A stretch of DNA of 8,921 nt from JBCBZH01 sp039815415 (GTDB taxonomy: Bacteria; Bacteroidota; Rhodothermia; Rhodothermales; Rubricoccaceae), in the NCBI GenBank assembly GCA_039815415.1, contig JBCBZH010000183.1, positions 1 to 8,921 of the forward strand. Reading direction: 5' to 3'. The position numbers and the translations under genes were made by a program. Under the pieces are notes generated by a model that was given only the letters and a program-made list of their open reading frames with translations, was not told the DNA's origin and searched no databases. Positions 5,187 to 8,921 of the stretch are shown here, one piece after another. Numbering within the stretch: position 1 is the first letter of the stretch; every line of letters begins with the position of its first letter.

Positions 5187-7757
5187 CTACGAGGCCTTTT
5201 TCCGCCGCCGTCCGCTCCCCTTCTTGGCCGCCTTCGCATCCACCAGCTCGACGGCTTGTTCCAGCGTCAGCGTGTTGGGATCGGTGCCCTTCGGGATGGT
5301 CGCGTTGGTCTTCTCGTGCTTCACATACGGGCCGTAGCGCCCTTCAAACAGATCGATGGGCTTGCCGGAAACCGGGTGCGCCCCCAGGGTCTTCAGCGGC
5401 TCATTCTTCTTGGCCTTCTGCGCGATCAGCTCGAGGGCACGGTCCAGCTCAATGGTGAGCACGTCATCTCCCTCAGCGGGCTTCAAGCTGGCGTACGTGC
5501 GCTCGTGCTGCGCGTAGGGTCCGTAGCGCCCGATGTTGGCGAGGATCGGCTTTCCAGTCTCGGGATGCTCTCCGAGAGTTCGCGGGAGGCTGAGAAGCGC
5601 CACCGCCAGCTCGAGGTCCACATCTTTCGGCTCGGTGCCTTTGGGTAGAGAGGTCCGCTTCGGTTTGGGCGCCTTCTTGTCTTCGGTGTCCACATCGCCG
5701 AGCTGGACATAGGGACCGTACGGCCCCTGCTTGAGCAGGACGGGCATCTCAGCGGTCGGGTGGATGCCCACAACGCGCTCGTCCTCGTTGGCTGCCACAA
5801 ACTGATCGAGGTACTCCAGCGTCACGTCGCCGGGTGCCATCTCGGGTGGTAACGAGGCCTTCTGATCCGTGTCTGTGTCCACGGCATACGGCCCATACCG
5901 TCCCACACGCACCTCGAAGCGCTCCCATTTGGGATGACGCATCGTCGAGATCTCGCGCGGGTCGATGGACTCCACACCCGTCTCAATTTTCTTTTGCAGA
6001 CCGGTTGGCCCCGAGAAGAACCGTTCCAGATAGGGCGTCGCAGCTTCTTCTCCCGCTGCGATCTCATCCAACTCAGCCTCCATCTTGGCGGTGAACTGAG
6101 TGTCCACCAGTCGGTCGAAGTTCTCTTCGAGCAGGTTGGTGGTGGCGAACGCCGTGAATGTCGGCACGAGCTGATTCCCCTGACGCGTCACGTAGCCACG
6201 CCGCACAATCGTGTCGAGGATGGATGCGTAGGTGGATGGGCGGCCGACGCCTGCTTTCTCCAGCGCCTGCACGAGCGAGGCATCGGTGAATCGGGCTGGC
6301 GGCTTGGTCTCATGGCCCTGGGCATCCACTTGTCGGCACCCCGGGCGATCCTCCTGTTCCAGCGGAGGCAGCGGATTGTCCTTGTCGTCCAGCGCAGCAC
6401 TGGGGTCGTCAGAGCCCTCCACATAGGCACGGAAGAAGCCCGGGAATACAACCACCTGCCCTGTTGCGCGGAAGGTGCTCTCGTCGTCGGTGCCTTCGGC
6501 TGCGAGAATCGTAGCTCGAGTGGAGAGCAACTCCGCATTCGCCATCTGACTGGCAACGGTCCGCTTCCAGATCAGATCGTAGAGCTTCGCCTCGTCGCCC
6601 GACAGACCGATCTCCTGACGCGTCCGCATGCCCGTTCCTGCCGGGCGGATGGCCTCGTGGGCTTCCTGTGCATTGCGCACCTTGCCCGAGAACTGACGTG
6701 GCGACGGCGAGAGATACTCCGCTCCATAGCGCGCTTCGACCGCACCTCGGGCCGCGACGACGGCCTCCGTCGAAAGCGTTGTGGAGTCGGTTCGCATGTA
6801 GGTGATGTGGCCCTGCTCGTAGAGCTTCTGGGCCGTCTGCATGGTTCGGCGGGCGTTGAACCCCAGCTTGCGGTTGGCTTCCTGCTGCAACGTGGAGGTG
6901 ATGAACGGCGCAGCGGGCTTGCGCGTCCGCTTTGTCTGCTCCACCTGAGCCACTCTCCAGCTGGCGTCTGCCAACCGCTCCGCCAGCCCGACGGCGATCT
7001 CCTCGCCGAACACCAGCGCGTCGCTTCCCGCTTTCAGCGTCCCGGTGGGTTCGTCGAAGTCCTTTCCTGTTGCGAGACGGCGCTCGCCGTAGTGTGTCAT
7101 CTTGGCCTTGAACGGCGTCCCGTTCTTCGCCAGCTCGGCTGAGAGATCGTAGTACGTAGCGCTGACGAAATCAATTCGCTCCCACTCGCGCTTGACCAAC
7201 ACTCGCACGGCGACAGACTGAACGCGTCCGGCAGACAGCTTCGGCGCGATCTTTTTCCATAGCACCGGCGATACGGAGTAGCCCACGAGGCGGTCCAGAA
7301 TGCGCCGTGCCTCCTGGGCATCTACCAGTCGCGTGTCCAGTTCACGGGTGTCTTCGAGCGCCTTCAGAATGGCCTCCTTGGTGATCTCGTGGAACACCAT
7401 CCGCTTGACCGGAACTTTCGGCTTCAGGACCTCCAACAAGTGCCACCCGATAGACTCGCCCTCACGGTCTTCATCCGTTGCGAGGTAGAGTTCATCAGCA
7501 TCCTTGAGTGCCTCTTTAAGCGCCTTGACGGTCTTGCGTTTGTCTGCCGGGACCACATACAGCGGCGTAAACCCATCCTCGATGTTCACACCGAGGCGCG
7601 CCCACTTCTCCTTCTTGACTTTCGCCGGGATCTCCGACGCAGACGAGGGCAGGTCCCGGACATGCCCCATTGAGGCCTCGACCTGATAGCCGGACGGGAG
7701 GAACTTGCGGATGGTCCGCGCTTTTGTGGGGGACTCGACGACGACGAGGCGCTTCAT
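5187..7757 (-). CDS. topA: DNA topoisomerase I (type IA), zinc-finger-less C-terminus with four GxYGPY repeats
   Basis: This complete 856-residue topoisomerase relaxes negatively supercoiled DNA by single-strand passage through a 5'-phosphotyrosine link. The Toprim domain opens with VVVESPTKA (E9) and carries the Mg-binding DxDxE as D95-D97-E99 in ATDEDREGES. The catalytic Tyr is Y320 in HITYMRTDS. The segments AGRVQSVAVR and GRPSTYASI are characteristic of the family. The C-terminus has no CxxC zinc ribbons but four repeats around YGPY, near residues 620, 676, 740 and 804, ending in a basic tail (KKGSGRRRKKAS). Each repeat shares the pattern GRYGPY or GPYGPY followed by a variable strand. 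This repeat type is common in Bacteroidota and some other phyla and probably binds DNA. ATG at 7757-7755 starts immediately at MKRLVVVESP, so the start is secure; no Shine-Dalgarno is seen. Confidence 0.96.
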   Translation of the reverse strand: MKRLVVVESPTKARTIRKFLPSGYQVEASMGHVRDLPSSASEIPAKVKKEKWARLGVNIEDGFTPLYVVPADKRKTVKALKEALKDADELYLATDEDREGESIGWHLLEVLKPKVPVKRMVFHEITKEAILKALEDTRELDTRLVDAQEARRILDRLVGYSVSPVLWKKIAPKLSAGRVQSVAVRVLVKREWERIDFVSATYYDLSAELAKNGTPFKAKMTHYGERRLATGKDFDEPTGTLKAGSDALVFGEEIAVGLAERLADASWRVAQVEQTKRTRKPAAPFITSTLQQEANRKLGFNARRTMQTAQKLYEQGHITYMRTDSTTLSTEAVVAARGAVEARYGAEYLSPSPRQFSGKVRNAQEAHEAIRPAGTGMRTRQEIGLSGDEAKLYDLIWKRTVASQMANAELLSTRATILAAEGTDDESTFRATGQVVVFPGFFRAYVEGSDDPSAALDDKDNPLPPLEQEDRPGCRQVDAQGHETKPPARFTDASLVQALEKAGVGRPSTYASILDTIVRRGYVTRQGNQLVPTFTAFATTNLLEENFDRLVDTQFTAKMEAELDEIAAGEEAATPYLERFFSGPTGLQKKIETGVESIDPREISTMRHPKWERFEVRVGRYGPYAVDTDTDQKASLPPEMAPGDVTLEYLDQFVAANEDERVVGIHPTAEMPVLLKQGPYGPYVQLGDVDTEDKKAPKPKRTSLPKGTEPKDVDLELAVALLSLPRTLGEHPETGKPILANIGRYGPYAQHERTYASLKPAEGDDVLTIELDRALELIAQKAKKNEPLKTLGAHPVSGKPIDLFEGRYGPYVKHEKTNATIPKGTDPNTLTLEQAVELVDAKAAKKGSGRRRKKAS

Positions 7758-7837
7758 ACAGGGGGACGAACAGGGAGCCTAGCGGACAGCCAGCAGAACA
7801 GAACAGGGCCAGAAGCTACGCGGTCCCGGAGGCGACG

Positions 7838-7857
7838 GTGTGACACACATCTCACAC
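7838..7857. promoter_or_regulatory. Dyad GTGTGA-N8-TCACAC in the divergent topA / S46-peptidase spacer
   Basis: GTGTGA (7838-7843) and TCACAC (7852-7857) are perfect inverted 6-mers 8 bases apart. The first half also lies in the odd palindrome GTGTGACACAC (7838-7848). The dyad resembles a CRP/FNR-family operator (TGTGA-N6-TCACA), but its spacer is two bases longer than that consensus. It lies 81 bp upstream of the topA start and 181 bp upstream of the peptidase start. I could not identify convincing promoter hexamers around it. The rest of the 280-bp spacer (7758-8037) holds one octamer copy and nothing else I can name. Confidence 0.3.
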
Positions 7858-7884
7858 AGACCCGCCGCGCACCGTTCCCCATCA

Positions 7885-7892
7885 CCAGCTCG
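7885..7892 (+). repeat. Non-coding copy of the CCAGCTCG octamer
   Basis: CCAGCTCG preceded by CA, giving the extended form CRCCAGCTCG. It lies in the topA / S46-peptidase spacer about 150 bp before the chosen peptidase start, outside any supported gene. The context TCACCAGCTCGATG is identical over 14 bases to 4002-4015 near the rsgA start. Confidence 0.8.
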
Positions 7893-8037
7893 ATGCATCC
7901 GGACTCGCGTGCTTAGCGAGACAGCGGGGAACAGCGTCGGCGTCGGGCTGGCGAGCATGACGGTAGTCGCCGAGACTCACATGCGCATCGGACGACAGAG
8001 GCGTTCTACCTTCCTGGCTCTCCCCTTCTCTTCCTCC

Positions 8038-8919
8038 ATGCGCGCGTTCGCTTTTCTCCTTGCCGTCGTTCTGGCCGTTCCGGCCGTCGCCCAGAGCGCC
8101 TTCGACCCGGACACCGTCCAGGCCCAGCCCCTCGATGGGGGCAAGATGTGGCTGTTCGAAGACCCTCCCACGGACTACTTCGAGAGCACGTATGGATTCG
8201 CGCCAGATGACGAGTGGTACCGCCGTGCCCGCCTGGCCTCGCTCCGAATGCCCGGATGCTCAGCCTCATTCGTATCCCCCCATGGACTTGTTCTGACCAA
8301 CCACCACTGTGCCCAGAGCTGGATCATCGCCTCGGATCGCGGCAACGAGGGCCTGCTGGACAACGGCTTCTCGGCCCAATCGCTGAACGAAGAGCGCCAG
8401 GTCGATGGCCTCTACATGGACCAGTTGGTCGCAATCACCGATGTCACGGCAGACATGAGCGCACCGGTTGACGCAGCGGAGACCGATGCTGAACGTGCCG
8501 CTGCGCGCTCGACCGCAGAATCAGCTGTAACAGCCCGGCTCCTTGCGGAGTACGGCATCACAGACCCGGATCCAGACACGGATGAGTACATCGTTCAGGT
8601 CGTCGGACTCTACAACGGGGGGCGGTACTCCGCCTACACGTATCGGCGATACCGAGATGTTCGACTTACGATGGCTCCGGAACGAGCCCTCGGCTTCTTC
8701 GGAGGTGACCCGGACAACTTCACCTATCCCCGATATGCGGCTGACTTCGCGTTCTTCCGTATCTACGAAGATGGAGAGCCTCTCGAGCCAGACGCCTACT
8801 TCCCGCTCTCTGCTGAAGGCGTCACTACCGGCTCGCTCGTCTTTGTGATCGGCAATCCAGGCCGCACATCCCGAGGTCTGACAGTCGCGGAGTTACCAAA
8901 CGCGCAAATATTGGAGTGA
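8038..8919 (+). CDS. S46-family dipeptidyl-peptidase (DPP7/DPP11-like), N-terminal part only
   Basis: S46 peptidases are exported enzymes that remove dipeptides from peptide N-termini, feeding amino-acid metabolism. ATG 8038 is chosen because it opens directly into a signal peptide (MRAFAFLLAVVLAVPAVAQ) with a likely cleavage after AVA near residue 18. In-frame ATGs at 7957 and 7981 would bury it. The mature start shows the family pattern (GGKMWLFEDPP) and the catalytic His in LTNHHC (His89/His90). The catalytic-Asp region is DNFTYPRYAADFAFFRIY (Asp236), then VIGNPGRTSRGLTVAEL. Family members have about 700 residues with the nucleophilic Ser in the C-terminal part, which is absent here. After Glu285 (codon 8890) the sequence no longer fits the family, uses codons rare in this window (TTA, ATA, CAA) and meets TGA at 8917. 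The 293-residue frame is therefore a fragment ended by the window edge or by a junction. Confidence 0.88.
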   Translation: MRAFAFLLAVVLAVPAVAQSAFDPDTVQAQPLDGGKMWLFEDPPTDYFESTYGFAPDDEWYRRARLASLRMPGCSASFVSPHGLVLTNHHCAQSWIIASDRGNEGLLDNGFSAQSLNEERQVDGLYMDQLVAITDVTADMSAPVDAAETDAERAAARSTAESAVTARLLAEYGITDPDPDTDEYIVQVVGLYNGGRYSAYTYRRYRDVRLTMAPERALGFFGGDPDNFTYPRYAADFAFFRIYEDGEPLEPDAYFPLSAEGVTTGSLVFVIGNPGRTSRGLTVAELPNAQILE

Positions 8920-8921
8920 AA
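8893..8921. other. Right-edge sequence that departs from the S46 gene
   Basis: From about 8893 the sequence becomes AT-rich and the expected family continuation after LTVA(Q/E)L (usually an acidic and aromatic stretch) is not found in any of the three forward frames. The segment is too short to identify. It may be a mobile-element junction or a contig-end artefact, as at the left edge. Confidence 0.35.

Larger units (their letters stand above)
197..7892. repeat. Dispersed octamer CCAGCTCG / CGAGCTGG, 18 copies
   Basis: Plus-orientation copies (CCAGCTCG) start at 455, 1361, 2601, 3260, 4005, 4500, 4971, 5243, 5606, 7130 and 7885. Minus-orientation copies (CGAGCTGG) start at 197, 1341, 1871, 2483, 3323, 4566 and 5699. 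Reading all on one strand, 10 copies have CG and 5 have CA before the core, giving CRCCAGCTCG. Four copies are outside genes (1341, 1361, 3323, 7885). Of the coding copies, all but the one at 2601 encode Gln-Leu or Glu-Leu. There are no copies in 5707-7129 or after 7892. By base composition I estimate fewer than one copy expected over both strands. The function is unknown; an uptake-sequence-like or otherwise iterated motif is inferred. Confidence 0.7.

Noticed and set aside
5934..7142. Long open frame (402 codons) on the plus strand inside topA
   Set aside because: It lies wholly antisense to an unmistakable topoisomerase I with intact catalytic residues; GC-rich genes commonly leave such open antisense frames, and its translation has no recognisable domain.
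197..7892. Octamer as a Chi or KOPS-type polar motif
   Set aside because: Such motifs favour one strand of a replichore; here both orientations are common (11 and 7) within a few kilobases.
1..8921. CRISPR array, tRNA or rRNA genes
   Set aside because: No regularly spaced repeats beyond the two-copy repeat at the left edge, and no tRNA-like cloverleaf or rRNA segments noticed on either strand.

Overview
This is a GC-rich (about 60% by eye), gene-dense chromosomal window. The most likely source is a bacterium of the Bacteroidota/Rhodothermota lineage (Rhodothermales-like). Three things suggest this: a topoisomerase I whose C-terminus is a series of GxYGPY repeats with no visible zinc fingers, a secreted S46-family dipeptidyl-peptidase, and the absence of recognisable Shine-Dalgarno sequences before every start codon I could place. 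The taxonomic call is an inference from gene types, not from a marker gene.

Layout, left to right. Bases 1-95 do not continue the neighbouring gene and carry a perfect 10-bp direct repeat; they look like a junction with a mobile element or an assembly break. The C-terminal half of Lon protease follows (to 1301, +), then a perfect 11-bp-stem hairpin, a complete soluble cytochrome P450 (1473-2825, +) and an unrecognised 110-residue protein (2943-3275, +). On the minus strand, a translationally coupled pair of small unrecognised genes (3890 down to 3346) faces them. The ribosome-assembly GTPase RsgA (about 3982-5058, +) is divergent from that pair and convergent with topA (7757 down to 5187, -). 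A 280-bp divergent spacer separates topA from an exported S46 peptidase (8038 onward, +). That gene stops early at the right edge, where the sequence again stops matching the family.

The genes are mainly housekeeping (proteolysis, ribosome assembly, DNA topology, peptide nutrition) with one orphan P450. They do not form a single pathway, and I see no operon beyond the coupled pair.

The strongest unexplained signal is an octamer, CCAGCTCG/CGAGCTGG. It occurs 18 times, in both orientations, in genes and spacers alike. Fifteen copies extend to CRCCAGCTCG, and two copies form the arms of the hairpin after lon. This resembles the genomic behaviour of DNA uptake sequences or other highly iterated short motifs, although codon preference for Glu-Leu/Gln-Leu pairs explains part of it.
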